Shown: positions 9,509-20,585 of the stretch, piece after piece | How positions within the stretch are numbered: position 1 is the first letter of the stretch | Layout of the letters: each line of letters opens with the position of its first letter | Source of the DNA: Chloroflexota bacterium | Lineage (GTDB): Bacteria > Chloroflexota > UBA11872 > UBA12225 > JAJDUF01 | Direction: 5' to 3' | Assembly (NCBI GenBank): GCA_022826725.1 | Contig: JAJDUF010000013.1 | Span: 348,246-412,245, forward strand | DNA length: 64,000 bases | Notes under the pieces: generated by a model | What the model was told of the DNA's origin: nothing | Database searches by the model: none | The model's input: only the letters and a program-made list of their open reading frames with translations | Program-made: the position numbers and the translations under genes

Positions 9509-9517
9509 ATTGTAGCA
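9509..9517 (-). promoter_or_regulatory. Extended -10 promoter for mutS-mutL
   Basis: On the minus strand the sequence is TGCTACAAT, an extended -10 element. It would start transcription near 9502, giving a leader of about 46 bases to the mutS ATG. No clear -35 is seen, as expected for extended -10 promoters. Confidence 0.5.
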
Positions 9518-9548
9518 CGCCCTCCCAGCACCCTGGCGCGGGTGCTTA

Positions 9549-9578
9549 TTGACACTGCCCGCCGCCCGGCCGTAGACT
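9549..9578 (+). promoter_or_regulatory. Sigma70-type promoter for secA
   Basis: A perfect TTGACA (9549-9554) is followed after 18 bases by TAGACT (9573-9578). The predicted start near 9585 leaves a leader of about 68 bases before secA. It lies back to back with the mutS promoter. Confidence 0.6.
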
Positions 9579-9652
9579 CGTAGTTGGGTAGTGTTTTGGC
9601 CCCACTCTCGCCCTCCCCGTGCTGACGCACACTCAATAGCGAGTAGGCGATC

Positions 9653-12469
<2,817 letters not shown>

Positions 12470-12581
12470 CCTTCCCCCATGAGCGAGTACCCTGACCCGG
12501 GTTCTCGGAGCACCGTTGCGCCCACCCCCTCGCCACACTCAGGACAGCAAAGCCAACCACACACGTTCGGAGGCAGGAGCG

Positions 12582-13713
12582 ATGACAGCGAGCATGACCG
12601 ACGTAGGCGCCCGGATCCGTATGCTCGAAGAGCGGCTACAGCACTTCGCGGTGCGTCTTTGACCTCGCCAGCAAGCGAACCGAGCGAGTGCGCCTAGAAA
12701 AGCAGGCCACCGCACCCGACTTCTGGTCCGATGTCGGAGCGGCCCAAGAGATCATGCGCCGGCTCTCCGGCCTGCGCGACGAACTGGAGACGTGGGAGCG
12801 GCTGGACGGCGAGCAGTCCGAGCTGGCCGAGTTGTACGAGTTGGCCGCAGCGGAGGAGGATCAACAAGTCGTCGCTGAGATCGCGGCGGACGTGGGGCGG
12901 TTGCACGAGCAGTTGGACGCCCTCGAATCCCGGCTCGCGCTCAGTGGCCCCTACGACGACCGCACAGCTATCGTCTCCGTTCATGCCGGCGCCGGCGGCA
13001 CCGAGTCCCAGGACTGGGCGGAGATACTCCTGCGGATGTACTTGCGCTGGGCCGAGCAGCGACGCTACCGTACCGACGTGCTCGACCGCTCCGACGGTGA
13101 AGAGGCCGGTATCAAGAGCGTCACGTTGGCCTGTGCCGGCCGCCACGCTTACGGCCATCTGAAGGCCGAGCGCGGCGTCCACCGTCTCGTGCGTATCTCC
13201 CCCTTCGACACCTCGCGTCGCCGGCACACCTCGTTTGCGCTGGTCGAGGTCGTCCCCGAACTACCGGACGACCGCACCGTGGTCATTAACGCGGACGACA
13301 TTGAAGTAGACACTTTCCGGTCGAGCGGAGCCGGCGGCCAGCACGTCAACAAGACTTCCTCGGCGGTGCGAATGCGGCACAAGCCGACCGGCATTGTCGT
13401 CACGTGCCAGAATGAGCGGTCGCAGTTCCAGAACCGCGACGTTGCCATGCGCCTGCTACGCGCCAAGCTGTTGGAGCGCAAGCTGCAAGAGCAGGAAGCC
13501 GCCCAGGCGAAGCTGCGCGGCGAGCCGGTGTCGGCCGGATGGGGCAACCAAATCCGCAGCTACGTGCTGCACCCCTACACCATGGTCAAGGACCTGCGGA
13601 CAAGCGTGGAGACCAGCAACACGCAGGCCGTCCTCGACGGCGACCTCGATGCCTTCATCGAGGCGTGGCTCCGCAGCCAAATCGGCGCCAACGCCGACAC
13701 GCCAGCGCGGTAG
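12582..13713 (+). CDS. prfB: Peptide chain release factor 2, made by programmed +1 frameshift
   Basis: RF2 reads UGA and UAA stops. The gene is in two frames: 12582-12659 (26 codons from ATG, preceded by GGAGGCAGGAG), then TGA at 12660-12662, then continuation in +1 from 12661 to 13713, giving 376 residues. The shift site is the classical CTT-TGA-C. The joined protein reads across the junction as expected for RF2 ([17 protein letters not shown], then PDFW). The stop-recognition tripeptide SPF (about residue 205) and the catalytic GGQ loop [16 protein letters not shown] (about 247-262) are present. It follows secA by 112 bases and may be co-transcribed with it. Confidence 0.95.
12648..12663 (+). 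promoter_or_regulatory. RF2 autoregulatory frameshift site
   Basis: GCGGTG, three bases, then CTTTGAC. The slippery CTT followed by in-frame TGA and C is the conserved RF2 feedback signal: low RF2 slows termination and favours +1 slippage. The internal Shine-Dalgarno-like element has the E. coli spacing, but its complementarity (GGTG to the CACC of the anti-SD) is shorter than the usual AGGGGG. Confidence 0.9.
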
Positions 13714-13740
13714 TACCCCTCCGCGTATCCCTATGCAAGG

Positions 13741-14184
13741 CTAGGGGAGATCAAGCGCATCGGCCTCGGCCGGCTCCAGCAGGAGCACCCGGGTAGTGCG
13801 CTCTTCGAGGAAGAGTGCGAAGTGGGCGAGGATGTCCCGGCCCAAGAGCGAGGGAATGGGTGCGAGAGGCGCAGTCGGCTCGAGAATAGTCAGCGTGAGC
13901 GGCAACGCAACGGTTTCCAGGTTCAGGACGGCTTCGACGATGCGGGTAGGTGTAGTGCCGCCTATGCCTGTGCTGCGAGTGCCAGGAAGCAGCGTCGTGA
14001 GGTCAACACGAAACCGCCTCGACAGCCTCAGGGCATCCAACGGAGCAAGGATGGTACGGTCAGCGCCCGTATCCACCAGAAGTTCTACCTCAAGCCCCTG
14101 ACCTCGCATAGACGGAAACCGTAAGGACGCCTTCACATACGGGCGGCGTCTTCCTCCGGCTGCGGAATAGTAGCCGTGAATCAT
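13741..14184 (-). CDS. Retropepsin-like aspartic protease
   Basis: A 147-residue protein with the single-lobed aspartic protease pattern: VDTGADRTIL (Asp38-Thr39-Gly40) and a late LLGRDIL element that forms the flap-partner strand. Such proteins act as homodimers. No signal peptide or membrane segment is seen, so it is probably cytoplasmic. Its ATG overlaps the stop of the upstream small gene in an ATGA arrangement, implying translational coupling. Similar small retropepsin-like genes are common in Chloroflexota and cyanobacteria with no settled function. A role in processing the partner or a target is speculative. Confidence 0.75.
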   Translation of the reverse strand: MIHGYYSAAGGRRRPYVKASLRFPSMRGQGLEVELLVDTGADRTILAPLDALRLSRRFRVDLTTLLPGTRSTGIGGTTPTRIVEAVLNLETVALPLTLTILEPTAPLAPIPSLLGRDILAHFALFLEERTTRVLLLEPAEADALDLP

Positions 14185-14432
14185 AGAATAAACAGTTCTT
14201 CTTTGGTCGTCAGCCGCTTGATGAGGGCTCTTTCGAGCGGTGTGCCTTGCTCCTCAAGCCGCCTCAGGAGGCGTTCAGCGTCATGATCGGTTCCAGCGAC
14301 TTGCTCATTGAAGATCGCCACCCACTGCTCCGGGTACCGGTCGAGCAGTTCTGCACGGTGGGCCTCATAGTAGTCAATATCCCGCTGGAAACCCTGTAGT
14401 CGCTGGAAAACGCTGTCCTGTTCCCGGCTCAT
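14181..14432 (-). CDS. Small DUF5678-like protein, partner of the retropepsin-like gene
   Basis: 83 residues starting at the ATG at 14432, which has a strong GGAGGTG ribosome-binding site. A longer upstream frame has no such signal. The core (YYEAHRAELLDRYPEQWVAI, then FNEQVAGTDHDAERLLRRL) resembles the small DUF5678 family in having a helix, a short W/I strand pair and a second helix. This family match is from memory of the pattern and is moderate. The stop overlaps the retropepsin start by 4 bases. The pair looks like a two-gene module, possibly modulator plus protease. The rest of the C-terminus is charged. Confidence 0.6.
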   Translation of the reverse strand: MSREQDSVFQRLQGFQRDIDYYEAHRAELLDRYPEQWVAIFNEQVAGTDHDAERLLRRLEEQGTPLERALIKRLTTKEELFIL

Positions 14433-14475
14433 CGTGCCCACCTCCCTACCCAAGCAAGCCGGCCAGCATACGGAC

Positions 14476-14481
14476 AGTATA
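14476..14481 (-). promoter_or_regulatory. Candidate -10 box for the DUF5678-like/retropepsin pair
   Basis: TATACT on the minus strand, 44 bases upstream of the ATG at 14432, in an AT-rich pocket. There is no good -35. Confidence 0.35.
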
Positions 14482-14631
14482 TTGCATGGCCCGCACGTGA
14501 GGACGCCCGCGGTTCGTATCAGTCCGCGCCAGATTTGGACCCAGCGGTCGCCATAGCAGACTCCGTTCCGTATGCATGGCGTCATTACATTCGCTCCTAA
14601 GAGCCTATACAGACGCTGCCCGTGGTAGGAA

Positions 14632-14640
14632 TGCTATAGT
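14632..14640 (+). promoter_or_regulatory. Extended -10 promoter for the HD/Hsp90-like gene
   Basis: TGCTATAGT is an extended -10 element. It would give a leader of about 46 bases to the ATG at 14693, and it lies downstream of the alternative ATG at 14576, which supports the shorter gene model. Confidence 0.45.
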
Positions 14641-14692
14641 AGGTGGGAACCCCTGTGGTGACGTCCCGCGCGGTAACGGTGAGGTAGCGACT

Positions 14693-17392
14693 ATGAAGGT
14701 TATTGAGGCCCTGCGAGCCAAGCCGCATGGCAAGGAGCTAGCTGACAGACTAGAACGCGATGTGCGAAGAGAGGCGCAGAATAGGCTCGATCACTTCCGT
14801 GAACTGTTTCCGCATTTCACCGATCATGCACTCCGCCATTCGGAAGGTGTTATCGCCATCCTCGATTGGCTCATGCCCGACGAAGCTAAGGAAAAACTCA
14901 ACGAGTGGGAACTATACTTCCTCCTCGCTGCTGCTTACCTCCACGACATCGGCATGGTTGAGCAGTGCCCAGCGCCGCCCTCAGGCTCAGAATGGGAACA
15001 GTTCCTTGCCGAGTTTAAGGAGAAGGAGCATCCGGCCAACGCCGACGTGCCGAGGCGAGCCAAGCAGGACTTCATCCGTGACCACCATCACGAGCGTTCG
15101 GAGAGATACATCACAGATCGCTGGAGGGACCTGGGCCTTAGGGCTTCCGATACACCGGCCGAAGGGGCAATCGTGGGGCGTATTGCACTGGGACATCGCC
15201 AGGTGGATTTGAGTGACCGGACACAATTCGGGGAAATTCCGTTTGGCCAGAATCAACTCGTTCGCCGCGACCTGCTCGCGGCCTACCTGCGCCTGGCCGA
15301 CGAGTTAGACACAACGGCCCACCGGACACCCTGGGCTGAGTACGAGGTTGTCACGCTCTACGACGAGACTAGTATGAGCGAGTGGGCAAAGCATCTCGCC
15401 ATCAGCGGCGTCGCAGTCGAGCAAGGTGTGATCGTTATCGGGGGCCGTTGTCATGACCACGGAGTCTATCTACGGTTGAACAGGTTAGAGCGCGATATCA
15501 AGGCCAAGCTCACGACCCTACGTGGTATGTTGCGCCGCCCCTATGAAACTGGCGATGGGGTCCGGTTCGCTGAACCACTGCCCTACCACGACGTGAAGCT
15601 AAACGTCGAGCACATCGGGTACCTACCCATCGAAATCCAGTTTGAATTGCAAGACGAGCAGATCACAAAGCTGATCATGGGCGAACGCCTCTACGGTGAC
15701 AAGACGGCGTGTATCCGGGAGTTACTACAAAACGCGATAGACACCTGTCGCGAGGCGTGTGAACTGCGACCGGCTTCTTGGAAGCCGAAGATTGAAGTCA
15801 TCGAGAGCAACGATGGCCGAGTGTTGGAGGTGCGCGATAACGGCATGGGCATGGACGAATACATTGTCCGCGAGTATTTCTCAAAGGTGGGATTCAGCTA
15901 CTATCAGTCAGCCGATTTCAAGGGGAGCTTCCAACCAATCAGCGAATTCGGGATTGGTATCCTATCCTGCTTCATGCTCGCCGACCGAATCGAGGTCGAG
16001 ACGAAGAAGGACGACTCCGATCCGGTACACCTTGAAATCGCCAGCCTGACGGAGCCATTCGTCCCGACCCCAGGCACACGCAGGATGCCGGGGACGACAG
16101 TTCGCCTACACCTCAAGGCCGATGAAGTGGGGCAGCACGATGTCCTCGAGCGTGTGCGCCACTTTGCTAGGCACCTTGAATTCGTCATAAAAGTAACTGC
16201 ACACAACGGGAAATCTGAGGTTGTAGTTGATCAGGGGTTATCGCCAACTGTAGACGACTTGAAAAAGTTGGTTATTCATCCTGGACTAGCTCGCTATTAC
16301 CCACAAGACTTGAGCTGCGAGCGTATCAGTAAGTTCCTTATAGATCTGCGGAGACCTGGGATACATCTCGGCATAACACCTCTTCCCAGTTTAATGCCAC
16401 ACGACGTGTATGGCATGGGTGACTATCAACGAATGTTAGTAGGCGGAAGTCTTGTATGTCAGGAAGGATTTCCGGTGGGTAGTTTTCACGAAGAGTTCTC
16501 GGAATTCGCATCACACTGTTGGTGCGAACTCAATCTGAGTGATGAGCACCGTATCAATCTAACTGCTGATCGCACACGATCTGCAGGAGAAAAAACTAGG
16601 GTCTGGCAAGAAGTCGCGGAGCTGTACAGCGACATTATAGAAGATATGTGCGAGGAAAGTGGAGACTTAACGCCTTCTGCATGGTGGCAACATCACATAT
16701 CCTATTATCCCGCTCGGCTGAAACGGCTACCTCGATCCTTGAGCGCAGCTGCAAGAAAACACGCAAGGTTCTGTACGTTTACGAGTGAGGGATTTAGAGA
16801 TAGATCGCTTACTGAGCTTGAAAAATGGGATGGGGTGATTTTCTATGTTGATTCCCGACATCATCACTATCTGAAGCACATTCAGCATGGAATCGAAAAG
16901 AATTCCTGCATATTGATCCTGCCTAGAAAGTCTTTCGACCCGATTAGTGAATGCTGGGAAATGGTCCTGCTAGAACGAGCAGACCTTCAACCACTGAGCA
17001 GTCGCTTAAGAGAAGTCGGCGTTGCGGTTAAGAAGGTTCGTATTGATCGCAACGAGAGACGATTTCTTGACCTAGGCGCTTTCACTGGCGAATGGAGGAT
17101 GGCGTGGACGTGGACTACGCCGACTGGCCCTCCTCAGACCTTTTTCGATTTATATCATCCGTTCTCTAGCATTCTCTTGAAGAACTGCCGCCGCGAGCTA
17201 CCGACCACAAGCAGCCGAGCATTGGCGGAATTGTTTAGGCTGGCTCATACGTTTTCGCGGCAGGAAATTGTAGAACGACAATCTGAGATTCTGAAGTTGC
17301 TCAATGACGACGGCATAGAAGTGCCAGCAGACATAGGGACTATGTCCAACTCAGAGGACAGAATCGGAAGCCACAAGTGCCCATATGGCTGA
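14693..17392 (+). CDS. HD-domain plus Hsp90-like (GHKL) ATPase fusion protein
   Basis: An 899-residue protein. Residues about 40-230 look like an HD phosphohydrolase-type domain (His45, His49, LHDIGM with His84-Asp85, then a RDHHHERSERY element near 126). Residues about 330-520 are a GHKL ATPase with N-box ELLQNAIDTC (Glu343, Asn347), G1 DNGMGMD (from Asp382) and G2 EFGIGILSCF. The rest, about 520-899, is unrecognised. The ATG at 14693 is preceded by GGTGAGG; an ATG at 14576 is upstream of the likely promoter. The second half is visibly richer in A and T than its neighbours, suggesting transfer. HSP90-like ATPases occur in antiphage genes, but that role is only a possibility here. Confidence 0.8.
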   Translation: MKVIEALRAKPHGKELADRLERDVRREAQNRLDHFRELFPHFTDHALRHSEGVIAILDWLMPDEAKEKLNEWELYFLLAAAYLHDIGMVEQCPAPPSGSEWEQFLAEFKEKEHPANADVPRRAKQDFIRDHHHERSERYITDRWRDLGLRASDTPAEGAIVGRIALGHRQVDLSDRTQFGEIPFGQNQLVRRDLLAAYLRLADELDTTAHRTPWAEYEVVTLYDETSMSEWAKHLAISGVAVEQGVIVIGGRCHDHGVYLRLNRLERDIKAKLTTLRGMLRRPYETGDGVRFAEPLPYHDVKLNVEHIGYLPIEIQFELQDEQITKLIMGERLYGDKTACIRELLQNAIDTCREACELRPASWKPKIEVIESNDGRVLEVRDNGMGMDEYIVREYFSKVGFSYYQSADFKGSFQPISEFGIGILSCFMLADRIEVETKKDDSDPVHLEIASLTEPFVPTPGTRRMPGTTVRLHLKADEVGQHDVLERVRHFARHLEFVIKVTAHNGKSEVVVDQGLSPTVDDLKKLVIHPGLARYYPQDLSCERISKFLIDLRRPGIHLGITPLPSLMPHDVYGMGDYQRMLVGGSLVCQEGFPVGSFHEEFSEFASHCWCELNLSDEHRINLTADRTRSAGEKTRVWQEVAELYSDIIEDMCEESGDLTPSAWWQHHISYYPARLKRLPRSLSAAARKHARFCTFTSEGFRDRSLTELEKWDGVIFYVDSRHHHYLKHIQHGIEKNSCILILPRKSFDPISECWEMVLLERADLQPLSSRLREVGVAVKKVRIDRNERRFLDLGAFTGEWRMAWTWTTPTGPPQTFFDLYHPFSSILLKNCRRELPTTSSRALAELFRLAHTFSRQEIVERQSEILKLLNDDGIEVPADIGTMSNSEDRIGSHKCPYG

Positions 17393-17684
17393 ATCGGACC
17401 TGGGACACTGTGAAGTCATCATGGGCTCGCTGGTTGACGGTGCGGCTCGCAGAACCTAGCCTGTGCCGACTTATCACCGGGTCCGACCTCGGAAATCGCG
17501 AAGCTGCGTAAAACCGCCGGAAGTACATGCTGGGGGTAGCCCTCGAATCCTACCGAAGGGTCTCTCCTATGCGGCGGCCGGGTGGCCGGCCGTCGCCCAT
17601 CAGTCCAGTGTGTTGAGCGGGGCGGGGTTCGGGAAGCGACTCAAATCATCGACAAACTATGAACATAATGTGTATAATATCAAT
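17393..17684. other. Intergenic stretch between the HD/Hsp90-like gene and comF
   Basis: About 290 bases with no supported gene. The 3' end holds the comF promoter. A short GGTAG/CTACC pairing near 17535 resembles a T-arm but has a 10-base loop and no tRNA around it. Confidence 0.4.
17649..17678 (+). promoter_or_regulatory. Near-consensus sigma70 promoter giving an apparently leaderless comF mRNA
   Basis: TCGACA (17649-17654), an 18-base spacer, then a perfect TATAAT (17673-17678). The predicted transcription start, about 7 bases downstream, falls on the ATG at 17685. Confidence 0.65.
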
Positions 17685-18455
17685 ATGACAGCAAGTCGCA
17701 TTGATAATCCGCGCCCTGTCGAATCCGCCCATGTTCGGGCCGTCCGGCCCCACCGACGCGGGCCACGAGCGTCCGGACGCCGAGGCACACGGGCACTGCA
17801 CTCGCTGTCAGCGGGACTGAGCGGACTGCTCGATCTCTTCTTCCCGCCACGCTGCCCCGGCTGCGGTGTCGTCTCCGACACCTTCTGCGCGGCGTGTCGG
17901 GCCACCATCCGGCCGCGCTACGACTCCGCCCCGCTTCCCAGCCGGCGCCCGGTGCTGGCGGCTCTGTGGAGCGCCGGAGCCTATTCCGGTCTGCTACGCA
18001 CCGTCATCCAGCGGTTCAAGTACCGCGGGCGGACCGACCTGGCCCGGCCGCTGGCCCGGCTCCTCGCCGATACATGGGCCGCCGGCCACGGCACCGCAGA
18101 CGTGGTTGTGCCCGTGCCCCAGCACCCGGCCCGCACCCGCCAGCGCGGCTCGACGCCCGCCACCCTCCTCGCACGGGCGCTAGCTACGCAGGTCGGCCTC
18201 CCGTGTGCGGACCAGGCGCTCTTCCGCGTCCGCGATACGCCGCCACAAGTGGGGCTGTCGGCCCGTGCCCGCTGGCTGAACGTGCAGGATGCGTTCGGCC
18301 CCGGGCCGGACAGCGCCCTACTCCAGGGACGGACGGTGCTGCTCGTTGACGACGTGAAGACAACGGGTGCCACCCTCTGTGCCAGCGCAACCGCGTGTCG
18401 TGCTGCCGGCGCGCTCCGGGTAGTGGGGCTGGTGGTCGGTCACGAGCGCACCTGA
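17685..18455 (+). CDS. comF: ComF family phosphoribosyltransferase-like protein
   Basis: A 256-residue protein of the ComF/GntX family linked to DNA uptake or recycling in competent bacteria. It has an N-terminal four-Cys zinc finger (Cys57, Cys60, Cys68, Cys71), preceded by the usual LLDLFFPPRCPGCG. A C-terminal PRPP-binding loop reads VLLVDDVKTTGATL. The ATG at 17685 is chosen because a strong promoter ends just before it; the open frame extends upstream to 17463 but with unconserved sequence. The first 45 residues are Arg-rich and unlike ComF, so an internal start is also possible. No other competence gene is present here. Confidence 0.85.
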   Translation: MTASRIDNPRPVESAHVRAVRPHRRGPRASGRRGTRALHSLSAGLSGLLDLFFPPRCPGCGVVSDTFCAACRATIRPRYDSAPLPSRRPVLAALWSAGAYSGLLRTVIQRFKYRGRTDLARPLARLLADTWAAGHGTADVVVPVPQHPARTRQRGSTPATLLARALATQVGLPCADQALFRVRDTPPQVGLSARARWLNVQDAFGPGPDSALLQGRTVLLVDDVKTTGATLCASATACRAAGALRVVGLVVGHERT

Positions 18456-18536
18456 TGGGCCAGCGTCTGAATGCGGAATGGCCTACAATATCAATCAGCG
18501 CACTGCAAGCAGGAAGCGGGAAGAGGGAGGTACGGA

Positions 18537-18947
18537 ATGCTCACCGGTATTCATCACGTGGGCTATGTCTTTGGCGAGCTGGAGCCACACGTCGCATTCT
18601 ATCGCGAGCGCCTGGGGCTGGAGCCGACCGCGCACGTTGACGCCACGGAGACGATGGGCATCGAGCTAGTGGTCTATCGCCTAGGCGATGGCTCCAGCGG
18701 CCTGGAGCTTATCAGGCCCACGCGCGAGGAAGGGCCGTTTTGGGAGTTCCTGCAGCGCACCGGCGGCGGGCTGCACCACGTGGCCTACGGGACGGATGCA
18801 GAGCTTACCGAGGTAGCCGGTGAGTTGCCGGGTCGCGGTTTCACCGTCACGACCAACGGGGCGGAAGATAGCCCCGCCGGTTGGCGCATCATCAACGTAG
18901 ACCCGGCGATCAGCATGGGGCTGCTCACGCAGCTTGCCGAGCGTTAG
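18537..18947 (+). CDS. VOC-fold protein resembling methylmalonyl-CoA epimerase
   Basis: 136 residues from an ATG with GAGGGAGG six bases upstream. The pattern follows methylmalonyl-CoA epimerase: GIHHVGYVF at the start, FYRERLGLEP, a LELI strand and GGGLHHVAY. The expected last metal ligand, Glu in the terminal IEL strand, appears as Gln (LLTQLAER). The protein could therefore bind metal differently or act on another substrate. No mutase or carboxylase gene is nearby to support propionate metabolism. It follows comF by 81 bases on the same strand and has its own ribosome-binding site. Confidence 0.65.
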   Translation: MLTGIHHVGYVFGELEPHVAFYRERLGLEPTAHVDATETMGIELVVYRLGDGSSGLELIRPTREEGPFWEFLQRTGGGLHHVAYGTDAELTEVAGELPGRGFTVTTNGAEDSPAGWRIINVDPAISMGLLTQLAER

Positions 18948-19028
18948 GAAGACACCTGACGAGCCTGGGCCACACTACACCTGGCGATATCCGTGTGGCC
19001 CGGGATCGCCACCTCGCCAAACTCGCCA

Positions 19029-20384
19029 CTACGACCCCGGCAGTGTGAAATCACTGCCGAGAATCACCCGGATATCCACCTCCGTCGAGGTGCCAGTCTC
19101 AATGCGGATGCGCTCCGGGCCGATACCCAGACGCTCGGCGATAATACGGCGCGTATATTCCTTGCCGGAGTAGTCAACCAACTCGGTGAAGGCTCTGGCA
19201 GCCGGGGCATTGGCTACGCCGGCGACAGTTATCCCTTGCGCTTGCAGCCAGGCCGACGTGCGGCCCGCCAGGCCGTTGGTTTGCGTCGCGTTCTGTATCT
19301 CTATGCGGGCCTGCTCCCTGATGAGGCGTCCGTCGCCAAAGACCTCGCTCACCACCGCCCGCACCGTGGCCTGGTCGGGTATCTCCACCTGCGTACCGCC
19401 GTTGACAGTGCTCGATGTCGTCATCGTCTCGTCAATGACCCGATGCATCGTCTTGGACAGCTCGATGTCTTTCGCCAACAGCGCCAAAGCCAGTGTTTGC
19501 GACAGTCCCAAGTCCGTCTGGATATGCTTGCCGAGAATGGAGAGTAGCTCCGGCGCCCGGCGGAGGAGGTGCGGCTGGAGACCGGCTTGCTTGAGCGCGA
19601 AGACGACCTGCTGCTGGCGCCGGACGCGATGGTAGTCGTTGTCGGCGTGGCGCGTCCGTGCGTACCACAGGGCCGTCCTCCCGTCCATCCGCTGCAAGCC
19701 CGGGTGCAAAAAGATGCGCTGGGTTCCGTACTGGTTGTCGGGGAACCGGTCGTCTTTGAGCGGACGCTCCACGTCAATGACGATACCGCCGATCAGGTCA
19801 ACGATCTCCCGGAAGCCGGCTAGTCCCACCACTACGTGGTAGTGGATGGGTACGCCGAGGAAATGCGCGACGGTGTGGCGTGCGAGGTCGGTCCCGCCAA
19901 TCGTGTAGGCGACATTAATCCGGTTTTCACCCGCGCCCGGAATCTGGACCCACAAGTCCCGCGGCAGGGAAAGCATACCGGCGGTTTTGGCCACCGGATC
20001 AACGCTGACCACAATGATGCTGTCGGTCCGCGGCGCGAAGTCTTCCCCGGGGCGCTGATCCGTTCCCAGGACCAGGATGTTGACCCGGTTCTTATCGGTC
20101 CACTGGGGCAAGAGCGGCACCGCTGGCTGCGTCGTGCCCGTCTCCGGCACGACCACCGCCGCGCTCGCCAGCCGCGTGGCCGGCGGCGTAAGGGGCTGCC
20201 GGTTCAATACCAGTAAGGTGCCGACTACGGTACCGAGAGGGATGCCGATAAGCAGCGCCAAGATCAACACGGAGGTGTACCGCTGCCAAAGCCCCTTGGT
20301 GCCGCCGTTCTGCCGGCGGCGCAGATTCGGGTAGGCGGGCACGGTTTCCCCGGCGTCGTGCTCGCGACTGCGCTCTCTAGGCAC
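19029..20384 (-). CDS. LytR-CpsA-Psr (LCP) family protein with LytR C-terminal domain
   Basis: 451 residues: a short cytoplasmic segment, one membrane helix (about 36-60), an extracytoplasmic LCP domain (about 98-255) and a C-terminal LytR_C-type domain (about 345-448). The LCP domain shows NILVLGTDQRP, RTDSIIVVSVDP, LPRDLWV and ALWYARTRHADNDYHRVRRQQ, the Arg-rich lipid-phosphate site. LCP enzymes transfer lipid-linked polymers to peptidoglycan in monoderm-type walls. The neighbouring WecG/TagA-type and WecA/MraY-type genes fit that job. It is transcribed away from them. Confidence 0.9.
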   Translation of the reverse strand: MPRERSREHDAGETVPAYPNLRRRQNGGTKGLWQRYTSVLILALLIGIPLGTVVGTLLVLNRQPLTPPATRLASAAVVVPETGTTQPAVPLLPQWTDKNRVNILVLGTDQRPGEDFAPRTDSIIVVSVDPVAKTAGMLSLPRDLWVQIPGAGENRINVAYTIGGTDLARHTVAHFLGVPIHYHVVVGLAGFREIVDLIGGIVIDVERPLKDDRFPDNQYGTQRIFLHPGLQRMDGRTALWYARTRHADNDYHRVRRQQQVVFALKQAGLQPHLLRRAPELLSILGKHIQTDLGLSQTLALALLAKDIELSKTMHRVIDETMTTSSTVNGGTQVEIPDQATVRAVVSEVFGDGRLIREQARIEIQNATQTNGLAGRTSAWLQAQGITVAGVANAPAARAFTELVDYSGKEYTRRIIAERLGIGPERIRIETGTSTEVDIRVILGSDFTLPGS

Positions 20385-20514
20385 TCGACTCCCTCACCCA
20401 ATAGCTCGGGGCTGACCGACGTAGACCAATGCGGGTAGCAAGGGTACCAACCTGTTAACGGTCTTCCGGCCGAGAGCGGTACGGAGGCGCCAGCACGCCA
20501 ACGATGCACACGAT

Positions 20515-20520
20515 TATACT
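20515..20520 (+). promoter_or_regulatory. Candidate -10 box for the WecG/TagA-type gene
   Basis: TATACT in AT-rich surroundings, 66 bases upstream of the ATG at 20586. No matching -35. Confidence 0.3.
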
Positions 20521-20585
20521 CGGCACGATGTATTCCTAAACGGTACGTCCGCACAGTCGGTCGCACCGTTTGTGCCGCTCGAGCC

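Noticed and set aside
17530..17560. tRNA-like T arm (CTCGAATCC context)
   Set aside because: The loop would be 10 bases, and no acceptor, D or anticodon arm can be placed around it.
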